A stretch of 64,000 nucleotides of DNA from Bidens hawaiensis (lineage: Eukaryota; Streptophyta; Magnoliopsida; Asterales; Asteraceae). How positions within the stretch are numbered: the first letter of the stretch is position 1; every line of letters begins with the position of its first letter. The translations under genes were made by a program, and so were the position numbers. Location: positions 78,716 to 142,715 of the forward strand of contig JAIQDT010007327.1 of assembly GCA_021521415.1 (NCBI GenBank), read 5' to 3'. Of this stretch, positions 1-12,504 are shown piece after piece. The notes beneath the pieces were generated by a model. The model was not told the DNA's origin and made no database searches. It saw only the letters and a program-made list of their open reading frames with translations.

Positions 1-1639
1 ACCTAACAATAATCATCTAACCTAGGTAGAACTAGCAAGTTTAGCCTCTCATGATTTTTAGACAGCAGGTATACATCAATGTAAACAACATATTAATCAT
101 CACTAACATCATTAAAATCATTCAACAATATTTGATAATCAATAACAACCCAAACCCTAACTCAATTGCAAAAGAAATCAACTTTAAAGTTCAAAATCAA
201 AGAGTTATGAATACTAACAAGAACACAAGGTTTATGAATGTTATACTCAATGATTAGGGCTGAGATTAGTGATGAATATTAACCCTAGCTGCCGTCCACA
301 ACCGTCCTTGATGTTCTTCTTCTTCCTCTAGCCGCCACTAGCTTCCAAAACACTTTTTTCTGTTCTTTTCTTGGCTGCAGATTGCGATCGAAACTATGAG
401 GGCTGCTGATTTCGGGATTTAGGCTGGCTAGGGTTTGTTTTTTTGTTTTGTTGTTTATTATATTATGACACATGGGCATCACATAATAGAATCTTCAATA
501 ATAGTGCATAAAGGCCTCTAAATCTCTTTCAAAGCTCGGTTTCTCTCTCATTAAACCCTCAACCTACAAAATACATATTAATGTAAGATCATACTAAAAC
601 AAGTGAAAAACATTAAATATTAGATAAATAAGCTATTAAAACAATGATAAATGGTGAGGAAAATAAGTGTGTTTTACAACATATCAAACATCCCCACACT
701 TAAGACCTTTACGTCCCTGAAAAAGAAATCTCCACAGGATCATAACCAAGTGAAAAATAACAAACTCCCAGATTATTAAACATTACTAAAGCATTAGAAA
801 CAGCTCGACATATTGACCGCGATTGCCAATATTGTTGTCCACTTAAAACCAGCCACTAACCAATCAATCCCCAAATTGAATTAAGCGTTTTAAGCCCAAA
901 AATCAAGGCTACACGTACCCCATCTCAGACAAAGAGAGCTAGAAGACTAGTGTTGAAGCAAACTGGTTTGACAAATCACCATAAGCCAAGGACTCATTGA
1001 TGTTACTAATTAGAAGCACTAGGTGAAATTTGATGGATGAATGGTCTTGTGGAGGTCGTACGAGCAATTCCTAAATATTATTGGAATTTGTCCTATAAAT
1101 TCCTAATTTGATATTTATTGACTAAGAACCTTCGAGCCCCAATAGTGTATCCTCATAGTCACTAGCCCCTTGGTTACACGTAAACTCTAAGTCCCGTCTA
1201 GTATGTGCATCTTTGGCATCTTTTACTAACTTTGAGAATGCTTATTTGGCATTTTAAAATACATAATTATTTTTCTTTTTTTTGAACAACTTTTCAGAGT
1301 GCACATAGCTTTCATAACATACTTTTTTTTCATCATTTTTTTATATCACCCTAAAGTATATCATTATTTCTAAGCTCATAAAAAGATGGACATGTGGTGG
1401 TGTGCTGGTTTGAGTGCATTTAATTCTAACCATCTCAAAGTTTTCAGATTATGGTAATCCTCCCTAAGCATCGAAGTTCGGTTTCACCGTTTTTCAAATT
1501 ATTATATATATATATATATAACTGCTAAAGAGAACTATCAAAGCTAGTTGGGCCTACCGACACATCCCAAATCAGATATGCAAACCATCTCTTCTTTTAT
1601 TATTATATTATATATTTCAAAAGTTCTGAGAGTTAGTTA
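1..1639. other. Gene-free repeat-derived flank
   Basis: I see no coding region here. The short open frames lack any recognisable motif. The text ATCCCCACACTTAAG at 690-704, and the related ATCCCCACACTTAA at 1941-1954 (followed by CATTGTCCTCAATGTG), read on the minus strand as AAGTGTGGGGAT. That resembles the purine-rich tract near the 3' end of plant Ty3-type elements. The flank may therefore be the eroded 3' end of such an element on the minus strand. A TA repeat lies near 1502-1520. The assignment is weak and rests on remembered motif similarity. Confidence 0.3.
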
Positions 1640-1870
1640 ACACAACGGTAATAATATCATTTCTTGCTTAACGTAGAATAAAAGAAATTTTCAAGGGACG
1701 TTTTTTCTTTAAAACATTTTATTAATCAGATTTTGTTGCCCCAGTCACTTTCAGTTTTTGGGTCAATGGCTATCCCGTATGTCTACAGGTAGATAACGGG
1801 ACCAAACATATACAAGTATATGTCCCTCAAACTTAAGTAGCCGACATAATTTTCAGCGAAAGAATATTTT
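1640..1870 (-). mobile_element. Fragment of a SIRE-like post-pol spacer
   Basis: Read on the minus strand, this stretch carries the same ordered blocks found downstream of RNase H in E1 (near 11041) and E3 (near 29265): an AATTATGTCGG-like block, a hairpin with stem ACATATAC/GTATATGT at 1806-1823 and outer GGGA/TCCC pairing, then GGATAGCCATTGACC, AAAACTGAAAG and GGGGCAAC. No gag or pol is attached. It is therefore a stray piece of a SIRE-like element, useful as a third independent copy of the module. Confidence 0.6.
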
Positions 1871-1993
1871 TTTTAAATATTAACTCCCAAGATTTTTAAT
1901 ATTCTTTTATATTTCATAAAAATGAAAACGTCAGTTCCCCATCCCCACACTTAAATTTCACATTGTCCTCAATGTGAGACAAGGAAAATAAAA

Positions 1994-3045
1994 TGTTGAG
2001 TCAAAGATTTGACCTAAAAGAATTATAAGGAAGATTGGAATCTTCTCAACCCCCTCAGAATTCGCTAAGTATGGAATCCGTGCACACTTGGATTCCCGGG
2101 CAAGGTTTACTTACCCTAGCAAGGTATCTTGTCCATCGGGCAGGGTTATCTTCTAGAATTCTTCTTTAGTGTAAATCCGAGCAAGGTTCAGTATGTCTAG
2201 CAAGAGTGTTTTTCATTGCCAAGCTAGGTTTGATTTCGAGTAAGCTCTTGGCTAACCAAGCTCATGAAGCCAAGTAATTGGAAGATCGGGCAAGGTATTC
2301 TTCAATAAACAATGGTCCGAGCAGGCTTGATGAAAGTATAATGAAATATCTCAAGGACTTTTGTCGGGCAGGGTTCGACTCCAAGCAGGCTACAGTGTTA
2401 CCAGCACACTTTTCTTTGCTAATAAGTTATTCACTAGCAAGGAGTTTAAAGGATCATTGAAGAACAAGGTTTCTCGTAAGATCATGTCGGCCAAAGTTTG
2501 ATATGATCAAGAAGATTGAAGTCTGGTAGGTGAGTATTCTCTTTCAAGATTACTCTAAGTAAAGTCTACCCGACTGTTCCTGAGCACACTTCTAGGTTAC
2601 CAGGTCTACTCGTAGAAGACAGAAGGCAATAAGCCTACTCGGTGTAGACATATATTACAAAGTCTACCTGAAAGACCTGTTTTACACTTAGTATAGTTTT
2701 GAATATGTAATTTGATTATGTACCAATCATTAGGGTTTCTAGAAGGAATGACTGCTGTCAGGAGGTGGTAGGCCTATAAATAGAATATTTTAGGGCACGC
2801 CTCTTACGGATTATGGACAACAGACTTTACACTTTTCAGACTTAAATGAATATTCTCTAATTAAGTGTGACAACTGTCATTGACATTTGTATGATTCGTT
2901 TATATAAATGGAAATCTTTGAGTAATTGTTTGTTTATGTTACATTCATTAATCCTTTAGCAACTACTCTGTTAGTTTCTTATTCCGCCGTTTACAAACAG
3001 TTTTCTTACCTAAAATAACAACCGTCATTAAATCTCTTGTCAACA
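1994..3045 (+). repeat. E1 5' LTR
   Basis: It begins TGTTGA and ends TCAACA, a perfect 6 bp terminal inverted repeat with the usual TG...CA ends. The start was placed by comparison with the inverted family-A LTR at 55691, where a polypurine tract directly precedes TGTTGGG. The left half is rich in the family motif GCAAGGTT/GCAAGCTT, often preceded by CGA, CGG or CTA. A TATA box (TATAAATAG, 2775-2783) probably marks the promoter. The tail contains ATTCCGCC and TCTTGTCAACA, shared with the other family-A LTR ends at 37460, 54919 and 60722. Confidence 0.75.
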
Positions 3046-3106
3046 CATTTATTGTGTGAGTTATGACATAGTTATTGAGAGTGTGCGATTTTTCGGGACC
3101 GAAAAG

Positions 3107-3118
3107 TGGTATCAGATC
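3107..3118 (+). other. E1 candidate primer binding site
   Basis: TGGTATCAGATC differs from the plant initiator tRNA-Met complement (TGGTATCAGAGC) at one position. It lies 61 bases after the inferred LTR end, whereas primer sites are normally within a few bases. The family-A copies at 54919 and 37460 have TGGGTTACGA close to their LTR ends, and E1 has a decayed TGAGTTATGA at that place. The real site is therefore uncertain. Confidence 0.45.
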
Positions 3119-3423
3119 TCGTTGCTTCTATTCGGGTAAAGAATTTGTTGATGATTGAAGATCTGAAGAAGAGCAATGACGTATGCAGAACACTGTTTTA
3201 TTTAAGAGTGACGTTAGCTGCTCAGTTCATCATTTCCATCCAGATCTATAAATTACCGGTGTTTTCTTTTCTTTATTTTTAATTAAAGTTTGCATCTTTA
3301 CTACTCAATCTTTCTCCAATCGAACTAGAAACATCAGATCTACAGATTTGATTTTCAGATCTGATTATTTTCAAAACTTGACTTTTAGCTATTCTCTGTT
3401 TTTCTGCTTTTCAAAATACCAAA

Positions 3424-6400
3424 ATGTCTGGTTTTGAAGAGCAAGAGGTCTCAACTAACAAGATACCTAGACTGTATGGACAGGAGAATTTCACCAAATG
3501 GAAGGTATTGTTCAAGGCTGCTGTATGCTATAACAATGTAGACATGTGAAATTCAATTAAGAATGGTCCTCAAGATACTGATACTGCAAATGCTACTGCT
3601 GCTGTGCGTGAAAGGATGAGGAAAGTGGACGACATGGCCTTAGCTATGATCAAGCTAGGAATGTCTTGGGAGATCTTAACCAAGGTTGCACATCACACTA
3701 CGGCTAAGGGTATGTATGATGTAATCCTCGAGGATTATGAAGGTAACACCGAGCTGAAAAAAAATAAGGAAACAAAGACTCAAGCAACAACTAGAAAGAT
3801 TCAAGTACAAGGAAGGAGAAAGATTGAACTCAATTCTAGAGATATTTCTAGCCATTGTGAATGACCTGAGGAGAACTGACTATGTGATGACCGAGTTTGA
3901 TCTGACCACAAAGTTGCTGAACTCTATGCCCAAAGAGTGGTACACAGCAAGTAAATTCATCCTGTAAAAGCCTAACTTTGAAACACTTAAGTTGGATGAT
4001 ATTATTTGCTTCCTTCAAGCTGCTAAAATTAAGATGATTGGGAACGCAATGATCAAAGAAGAGAAGCCTTGTTTCCAGGTGTCCAATGCTCTCATTGCAC
4101 CTATGGGAAACTTGTCAACCAGCAGATTCCCATCATAGAGGAACCAATTGAACAAGGTGTTGATACACCTAAAGCTTTTGTTAGTTGTAGCACAAGTCAT
4201 CAAGGAAACAAGTCAAGGTTCAAAGTCCAACTCTTAGAAGACAATGACTCAGCCTCCATGGCAAATTGACACACACCTTTTGCTGGTGGAAGCAATGGTC
4301 TAGGGAGTGAAACACATGCTTTGCTTTCAATGTTCACTGAATCATATAATGCTTTTGTGGCAAAGAACTTGATTCATACCAGTGTTATCAAGGATTGTTA
4401 TCAAGGATGACTTAGAGCTAATTGATGTAGATGATTTGGAGGATATGGATTTGAAATGGCAAGCTGCCATGTTGGGTTTAAGGAGTAAAATGTTGTTCAA
4501 TAGAACTGGGAGGTCTCTGTTGTCTGGTCCTAATGAGAGAATTGGATTTGACAAGTCAAAGGCAATTAGCTACAATTGCCAACAGCCTGGACATTTTGCA
4601 AGAGAATGCAATCTGCCAAGAAACTTTCAGATGAATCAGTACCAGAATCAACAGCCTAGAAATCAGCAGCAATGGCAACAAAATCAGCCAAGATTCAACA
4701 ACAACAATCCCAACAACTTCAACAACTAGAATCCCAACTTCACCAATTTACAACAGCCTCCAATGAACAATCAACATGTTGTGCCCCAAAATCAGAATTT
4801 TCAAAGAAACAATACAAACCTTCAAACTGATCCAACCAACTCAAACAGAACCAACCAAAATCAACCAAGAAATCAAGGGAATGTAACTTTGGCTTCACAT
4901 CAAGTTGTTGATTTTGATTGGAGCAACCATGAAGAGGACATCTCAAGAGAAAATTTTGCATTGATGGAAATTGCTGAAAATGAGGCTGGAACATCATCTC
5001 AGAAACACTCTACTCCAACAGTTGATTTACATGAAACTATTAGTGATTTAACTATAAAAGTTGGCAAGCTGGAGGTTGAGTGTTTCAGGAAACAAAGTAT
5101 CATTAATGGGTATGAGGCAAGTGATCTAATTAATGAAGAGAAAATAAAAAGTTTGAAGATGATTGTATGAGTAGTTATAGAGCTCAAAAGAGATACATCA
5201 CTGAGATAGATGGATTGAAGAAAATGTTTGTTGAAGAGAAAGTGCAGAACACAAAACTACAAGTTGAAAATGAATTTTTGAAAAACATGGTTTCTACAGG
5301 AAACATTTGTGGTATCTTGAACCAAGTAAAAGAGGAATACAATTACAAAGCAGTTCCACCACCATTCAACAACAACTTTGTGCCAAAAGTTGACAATGAA
5401 AAGAGGGATACATATCTACAACAATTCATAGATGTCTTTCAATATAAAAAAGAATTTGTTGATCTTTACATAAATGTTGAGGTGAGTGAAGAAGGAGAAT
5501 TTGTAGTTAAGGAAGAAGTAAGAGAGGACAAGTCAATAGGAATACAAGTCTCTGAAGATGATTTAGATTCTTATGATTTGAATGTAGATGACTTAAGTGA
5601 TTTGAGTGATCAGATCACAGATGAAGAAATTAAGGCTGCTGAAAGAGGAAGAAGAGTGAAGAAACCAGAATCAATAGACAAGCTTCCATTGTTACCACCA
5701 ATAACCCCCAAGATAAAGAAACAGAATGAAAGAATGAAGAGAGAACATGTGTCTTTTGACATATGTGAGAAGAAAAAGGTGAGCTACAATGCAGTAAGGC
5801 CACCAAGCAAGGCTGTATTAGATATGATAAGTAAAAACAACAAGTAAAGGGTAACTGAAACAGTAGATGTTGAAAACTTTATCCCCGTTTACCCAGTTTT
5901 CTCTAGTCACGAGGTGTTTGATATTGGGGAAATTGAACTATGGAAGAATATGAGAAGAGGCAGTCAAGCCTAAATGAAGAACCTTTGAATATGAAGAAAA
6001 TTATTTTTGTTAAAAGCAAGATTGAAAGATAATATATAAAGATTGAGGAGTATGTTCCTTTCTCATTTAACTTTGAAGGTCAGAAGACTCAGAAGACACT
6101 TGGTGTCAAAACACCTAGACCAAGTGAGAGTTTCAAAAAGGGAAGTGATCATGAAAAATACAAGGGAAAAGTTTGTTGCAAGAAATGTGATGAATATTGT
6201 CACCACACTGATTCCTGTAATGAAAGATTCAACTTTAAGCTTTTTCATGTTCCCAACGAGACTAAGTTTGGACAAGACTTTGTGCTTTATAAACAGAAAT
6301 ATGATGAATACTTGGGAAAAGGAAAAGTGTGTGGAAAAGAGACCATGTGTGAAGATGTCTTGAAAGCTGCAGTAGAGACTAAGAAGGAAAAGAAAGCTGA

Positions 6401-6950
6401 TGTGAAGGCAATGAAACATGTGGCTGAACCAGTCGTAAGGAGCAGATCTCCTAAGAAGTCTGAAAAAGCTGTCTAGAAGAATTTTCAACCATTGAGAATT
6501 ATCCCCAAACAAGACACACAATCAGTCATGTCTGATGATTCTCAAGGATCACCAAGCAGAAAAGACAAGAACCAAAGGTGTCTTTTCATGAAAGAAACCA
6601 ACTGAACTAACTGGTAATGAAAAGTTCCTACTGAAACATGGTTATGAACCTCAAGGATTTCTTTGGAAATCTAAGGTTGAAGTTAAGGAGGAAAAGATTA
6701 CTTAAGTGAAAGTTTATCCAAGACCAATTGACTATGCAGTCCAAGAGTGTGTCACTGTATAGGATGATTGTCCATGTCCAACTTCATTTGTGAAAACTCC
6801 AAGGGAGTGTGGTTATGAAACAGACAATTCAGATAACACTGATGTTACTCATGAAGATCCTGAACCCACAACTCTCACACCCAATGCTGCTACTGAAAAT
6901 GAATCTGATGATTTGCAAGTTGAGATAGCTTGCATTTCATCACTCAACTA
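3424..6950 (+). pseudogene. gag: E1 gag, broken
   Basis: The ATG at 3424 opens MSGFEEQEVSTNKIPR, matched by the gag of the element at 61087. The nucleocapsid-like part has two CCHC knuckles: one near 4570-4614, where the first Cys has become Ser (SYNCQQPGHFAREC), and one at 6177-6218 (CKKCDEYCHHTDSC) roughly 500 residues later. Between them lie an N/Q-rich stretch (4620-4900), a coiled-coil-like Lys/Glu region (5000-5330) and an acidic segment (5480-5640). A Trp codon is TGA at 3547; further stops and frameshifts fall near 3864, 4268, 4726, 5168, 5848 and 6474. Expected role: virus-like particle formation and RNA packaging. The long gag is in keeping with SIRE-type elements. Confidence 0.75.
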
Positions 6951-6967
6951 ATCAACTTCTTTAATTT

Positions 6968-8335
6968 GTGCAGGAACAGTCCACCCCATTGAATGAAGTA
7001 TGGTACATGGATAGCAGATGTTCTAGGTACATGACTTGTGACAAGAGGTCACTTGTTAACTATGAAGAGAAGTTTGAAGGTCCGGTAACATTTGATAGTG
7101 ATGAGAATGGAGGAAAGATTGTTGGAAAGGAAATTTTGACAAATGGGAAAGTCTCATTTGACAATATATTTTATGTTGAATGTCTACAATATAACCTGTT
7201 GAGCATATCACAGATGTGTAACAAGGGTTATAAATTTGGTTTTCATGACTCACATTGTTTCATTTTAAGACCTGAATTTGTGATCCCACCTGAAATAATT
7301 ATGATGATGGAACCAAAGAATGGCAACTTATATGAGCTTAATATGAAAGAAGCTGTTTCAAGGGATGGTACATGTTTTGTGTTCAAAGCTACTGAAAATG
7401 AGTCAAAATTATGGCATATGAAATTGTGTCATGTGAACCTGAAGAACATGAACAAACTTGTGAATGGTGACCACGTAATTGGCTTACCTACAAGAGAGTT
7501 CAGATCGGATGATAACTGTATTTCATGCCAAAAGGGCAAGCAGCACAAGTCTTCTCATAATACAAAACTCATCAACTCAATTAATCAATTGCTTGAAATG
7601 CTTCACATGGATCTTTTTGGTCCTGTGAGTGTCCTAAGCATAGGAAAGAAAAGATATTGTCTAGTGATCATTGATGATTATTCAAGATATACTTGGGTTT
7701 ATTTCCTAAGTACAAAGGATAAGACTGCAGAGTTGATTAAAGGTTGTGTAACAATAATTGAGAATCAGCTGGATAAAAGGGTTAAAGTGATGAGAACTGA
7801 CAATGGTACTGAGTTCAAAAATGGAGTCATTGAAGAATTTTATGCAGAAAAGGGAATACTTCAGCAATTCTTAGCTCCTAGAACTCCTGAACAGAATGGT
7901 GTTGCAGAAAAAAGAAACAGGACACTAATTGAAGCTGCAAGAATCATGTTGGCTGATGCGTTTTTGCTTGTCACTTTCTGGGCAGGAGCCATTAACACAG
8001 CTTGCTATGTTCAGAACAGAGTACTTATCAACAAAAGGCAAAATAAGACCCCTTATGAAATTTTCTTTAATAGAAATCCCTACATCAAATTTCTCAAGCC
8101 GTTTGGATGCAAATGTTCACTCTTGAACACCAAGGACTATTTAAAAATGTTACAAGCTAAATCCTTGGATTGCTTTTTTGTTGGCTACTCTACACACTCA
8201 AAAGCCTATAGAGTGTATGTGAAAGATCAGTTAGTGATTGAATCATCTGACATTATCATTAATGAAAATCAGTTCAACACAGTTGATGGAGCAGCATGGC
8301 TGTTTGATCTTGAAAAATTGATCAAGTTTGATTGA
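6968..8335 (+). pseudogene. pol: E1 pol: protease and integrase segment
   Basis: This 455-codon stretch stays open. The protease site, normally D-S/T-G, reads VWYMDSRCSRYMT near the start, so the catalytic Gly is Arg and the enzyme should be dead. A pre-integrase zinc-binding region follows (LWHMKLCHVN, then CISCQKGKQH). The integrase core has HMDLFGPV, IIDDYSRYTWVYF, RTDNGTEFKN and TPEQNGVAEKRNRTLIEAAR, giving the three acidic residues of the DDE catalytic site. It is homologous to the E3 segment at 26079-27863 and to the A2 fragment at 13955. Confidence 0.85.
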
Positions 8336-8935
8336 AAAATTGATCTTGAAGACTTTGATGATTCATTCTACAAGAACAGTTTGATTGAAGAGAAAAGTAA
8401 GAAAACAATAGATTTGGAAAAGTTATGGAAGAAGGTTGCAAGTAAAGAAACTAAATATCCATTTATAAAGGATCCCTCAAGTGCAAATGTTGAACAAGTT
8501 CAAGACAATGATCAAGAGAAAAATCAATGTCCAGAACCAGATCATGCAGATAATAATCCAGACAATCAAGAAGTGCAAACTGATCAAGTTCAAAATGAGG
8601 GAGACCCAAGCAACCAATCAAGTGAAGAGGAGACAGTTTCAACAGCAAGGTTTCAAGATTTGTTTGAACGATTGAATTTGGTAAACAATGGTGCATCCAC
8701 CTTAAGGCAGAACAATGAGGAAGCACCTGAAGCTGATATTGAAACAACTGATTTAATCATTGATGAACCAGTTCTCAATGAATCAAATCTTGACACTACT
8801 GTGTCTGCAGATGTGATGGTTCAAACCCCTTATGTTGAAAAGAATCATCCTTCTGAAAACATCATTGGAAATATACATGAAAGAGTTACAAGAAGTCATT
8901 CTGAATCTGCAAAAATCTGTTAGTACTCCTGCTTT
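8336..8935 (+). pseudogene. pol: E1 pol: integrase-RT linker
   Basis: An acidic, Asn/Gln-rich linker joins integrase to reverse transcriptase, with stops near 8333 and 8921. Its end has the conserved copia text NHPSENIIGNIHERVTRS, which usually lies just upstream of RT. No enzyme motif is expected or seen. The same linker occurs in A2 near 14640-15050 in more decayed form. Confidence 0.6.
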
Positions 8936-10479
8936 CTATCCCATATAAAACAAAAGAATACTGTTCAAGCTCTAAAGGAAAGCAGCTGGGTAGAAGCAAT
9001 GCAAGAGGAGTTGGCACAGTTCAGAGATCTATATGTCTGGGAGCTAGTGGACATGCCAAGAAACAGATATGAAATTGGAACTAAATGGGTTTTCAGAAAT
9101 AAGAGAGATGAGAGGGGTATTGTGATCAAGAATAAAGCCATACTTGTTGCACTTGGATGCCTGCAAGAAGAAGGAATTGATTTTGAGGAAGTCTTTGCAC
9201 CTGTTGCAAGACTTGAAGCCATAAGAATCTTTTTAGCTTATGCTGCCTCGAAGAATATCAGGGTATTCCAACTTGATGTCAAATCTGCATTCCTAAATGG
9301 AAAGATTGAAGAAGAGGTGTATGTAACTCAACCACCAGGTTTTGAGAACCTAGTGTATCCTAAAAGGGTGTATAAGTTAAAGAAAGCCTTGTATGGATTG
9401 CATCAAGCTCCAAGAACTTGGTATGATGAGTTGTCAAATCATTTCTTGAACATGGTTTCCAAAGGGGAGCCATTGACAAGACCCTATTTTACAAGAATAA
9501 AGGAAGAGATTTGTTGTTGCTGCAAGTCTATGTGGATGACATTATTTTTGGGTGAACCAATGAACAGTTGAGTATGGAGTTTGAAGAGGTGATGAAATCC
9601 AAATACAGCATGAGTTCAATGGGAGAAATGAACTTCTTTCTTGGATTGCAAGTTCAACAGAAAGCTGATGGGATTTTCATCTACCAGTCTAAGTACGTGA
9701 AGGACATCTTGGACAAATTCAAATGCAATGATTTGAAGACTGCTTCAACTCCTAAGAATACAAAAGAGAAGATGGTAGCTGATGAAAAGGGGGAGCCAGT
9801 AGACGAGCATGAATACAGAGCAAAAAGTGGGTCTCTGATGTATCTCACTGCTTCAAGACCAGATATCATGTCTGTTGTGTGTGTATGTGCAAGATTCCAG
9901 TCAAGTCCTAAGGTTTCCCACATGAATTCTGTCAAAAGAATCTTTAGATATTTGAAGGGAAGACCTGATTTGAGGATTTTTTATCCAAAGAACCAATCAT
10001 TTGATCTGATTTCCTACACAAATAGTGATTAAGATGGATGTAATATAAGCATGAAGTCCACTTCAAGAGGATGTCAATTTTCGGGTTACTGATTGGTGTT
10101 ATGGCAATGAAAGAAGCAGACCATTGTGTCAATCTCAACTGCAGAAGCTTAATACATCGCAGCATTTGCCTTCTGTGCTCAAGTTCTCTGGATTCAGAAT
10201 CACATGCTGGACTATGGTTTGAATTTTCTGAATACCCCAATCTTTATTGATAATACTGCTTTATCTTTCATTGTTAAAAATCCTGTGCAACATTCCAAAA
10301 CTAAGCACATTGAAATCAGACATCACTTCATAAGAGATTGTAGTGAAAAAGGTTTAATTGAAGTGAAAAGAGTTGATACAAGTAATAATTTGGCTAACCT
10401 ATTTACAAAACCACTTGATAGAACCAGGTTCAACTTTCTTCTGAAAGCCCTGGGCATGATCAACTCTAATGAAGTCTGA
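8936..10479 (+). pseudogene. pol: E1 pol: reverse transcriptase and RNase H
   Basis: RT starts around [12 protein letters not shown] and has [51 protein letters not shown] and [13 protein letters not shown]. The YVDD active site is encoded at about 9526-9538 but lies in a shifted frame, with a frameshift between 9450 and 9560. The thumb region follows (SMGEMNFFLGLQVQQ, SLMYLTASRPDIM). RNase H spans about 10000-10479 (IFIDNTALSFIV, TKHIEIRHHFIRD) with stops at about 10030, 10090 and 10150. The product would copy RNA to DNA in the particle; this copy cannot. Confidence 0.85.
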
Positions 10480-11040
10480 TTGATGATGTGTGTTTGACTG
10501 TGCAAAATGACTATCTTTTGAATGCGATCTTGAATGTTGTATGAATATTTTTGAATATGATACTTTTGGTGTTAACTGATACGTGCTTAAGTGATTATCT
10601 ATTAAAATTAGGTATCATTGATGCTTATGATTTTTTGTTAGTTGAATGGTTAGATGTCAGGATAAGTATTTTTGAATTTTAATAGTTGATGTATGCTTAT
10701 CTGATGTCATGATTAAATGTTTGAATATGTGAGTAATCTGATCTGATGATGTTGTTAAGATTTGCTAAACTATGAATTATGTGGAGTTTGCTTCTGTTAA
10801 TGATGTCATTGATGCTCATGATTTGATTATGTTATGCTTGTTATTGTGTCAAAATGTGTTTTGATGTCAAAATGTTATGCTAAATTGAAATTGCAAAGAA
10901 AAACTTTTGAACAAAACTATTTTTGATAACACAGAGCAAGTTTTTAATGGAGCAGAGACATGATAATACTATTCAGTTCAATGCTTTAAAGAAGCTTAAA
11001 AGAAAATTTTCAATGAAAAATCTCAAAGAGTTACTTTTGT
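10480..11040 (+). other. E1 post-pol spacer, first part
   Basis: No coding signal is visible. The sequence is T/G-rich and dominated by degenerate repeats of TGATG, TGATGTCA and GATTATG (for example around 10690-10870). It separates RNase H from the hairpin module. Confidence 0.5.
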
Positions 11041-11250
11041 TGAAAATTATGTCATTTGCTCAAGTTGGAAGGGCATATACTTGTATATGTTTTGTTCTAT
11101 CATCTATTTTCAAATTTAAAGGATAGCCATTAACCTGAAAACTGAAAGCATTTGGGGCAACTGTAATTTGTTTCCTATTCTTTCACTTAAAATTAAGTCA
11201 ATAACTTTGTTTTAAAAGGACATGTATTCACTTATATATTTGGTCCTGTT
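11041..11250 (+). other. E1 conserved hairpin module (two copies, second decayed)
   Basis: Copy 1 has AATTATGTC at 11045, a hairpin with stem CATATAC (11074-11080) and GTATATG (11083-11089) around a TT loop, then GGATAGCCATTAACC from 11121, AAAACTGAAAG and GGGGCAAC. Copy 2 begins with the CACTTAAAATTAAGTC block and a weaker hairpin at 11218-11246 closed by GGAC/GTCC. The order matches E3 (29265-29545). The short open frame at 10923-11126 runs through it and is not thought to be a gene. An RNA-level role is inferred from conservation. Confidence 0.6.
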
Positions 11251-11529
11251 AACCACTTGTGGTCAAACAAAACAACTATCTATGTTGTCATAATAATGCT
11301 GAGAATGAAGTATTGAGAAAGCTACTTAGTCAATATGATCCCATACTTGAGATCTTTTCATCAAAAGAAATAAACTGTTTTGAAGGGATACATGACTGAA
11401 ATTTGATCTCAAAATGCAACATTTGCTCTTAAACAATGATTTTTATTGACAAATATAGCTGATATTGTGTTTAAGTCAAAAAGAGCTGCATTTTACCTTC
11501 AAAAAGGTTGAATATGTATTTTCAGGTAA

Positions 11530-12440
11530 GGCTTGATGTTTTGCAACCTTTCCGAGTATACTTAGATGTTTTTGTCTAAGTTCCTTGATTTCGGGCATGC
11601 TTTGAAGTATTTAACATTTTCGAGTAGAGTTCACTATTCTACTTGAAGTTTTTAACTTTTCGAGCAAGCTTGATATGTGTATGTTTGAATATGATATTTT
11701 AGCAAGCTTTGTGTTAACAACTAATATTCTAGCAAGCTATGTGATTAGATGTGATATTCTAGCAAGCTTTTGTGATCATAGACTTTATAGAACACTTAGG
11801 TGTGTTTCACTATTTAAATTCATTTCTAGCAAGCTATGTGTTATTTGTGATTATGATTCTTTGAAAGTACAATTTTTTTCAGGAAGACCTTGTTTCCAGG
11901 GCACACTTTATATTTCTGGCACACTTTGAATTTTCAAGTTTTTCCTTAATATAATTGGTAATTTCAAAATTAACTTTCCGAGTACACTTTGTGTTAAGAA
12001 TCCATTTCTAGTACACTTTGTAGTCTTGAAGGTTTTCAGGCATACTTTGAATCAAAGTATACTTCACTGAATATTTGTGAACTATTTTCGGGTAAGATTT
12101 GTGATAGGTTAACTAATTCAGGTAAGGTTAGTAATTAGAAGTATGTTTGAAAATTTATTTGGGTATCTTAATTGATTCCTAGCAAGGTTGCCTACTTGAT
12201 ATTGTATACTTGATTATCTGTCTTGTGATTCAGTTTTCAATCAATCCTGTATTTTGAGTAAGCTTTCTTCATTTTACTTAAATTTACTTTAAATATATCT
12301 TAATTGACTAAATAGAGCAAGCTTTGTAAAAGTCGAAGGTTCCGTGCAAGCCTTGTCAATTCTAAAATGATCATTTTCGGGAAAGGTTTGGAATGTGAAC
12401 TTTATAGAGCAGGGTTTTTAAGTGTTAATTTTTTTTTATA
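11530..12440 (+). repeat. Family-A short motif array in the E1 spacer
   Basis: About twenty degenerate copies of a motif like CGAGCAAGCTT, CTAGCAAGCTT, GGGTAAGGTT or CGAGTACACTT occur here, for example at 11541, 11664, 11699, 11730, 11759, 11826, 12179 and 12314. The same motif fills the left half of the family-A LTRs (E1, A2 and the pair near 55 and 60 kb). They are dispersed rather than tandem, with spacings of roughly 30-70 bases. I see no coding potential across the array. Confidence 0.6.
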
Positions 12441-12504
12441 GATAAGCTTGTTGTATGACAGCTATTAATTTACTAAACAGAAAATATCATTTAAAACCCA
12501 CTTT

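Noticed and set aside
1..482. Small frames at 51-257 and 285-482 as possible host genes
   Set aside because: Low-complexity translation, no conserved block and no matching promoter or splice structure.
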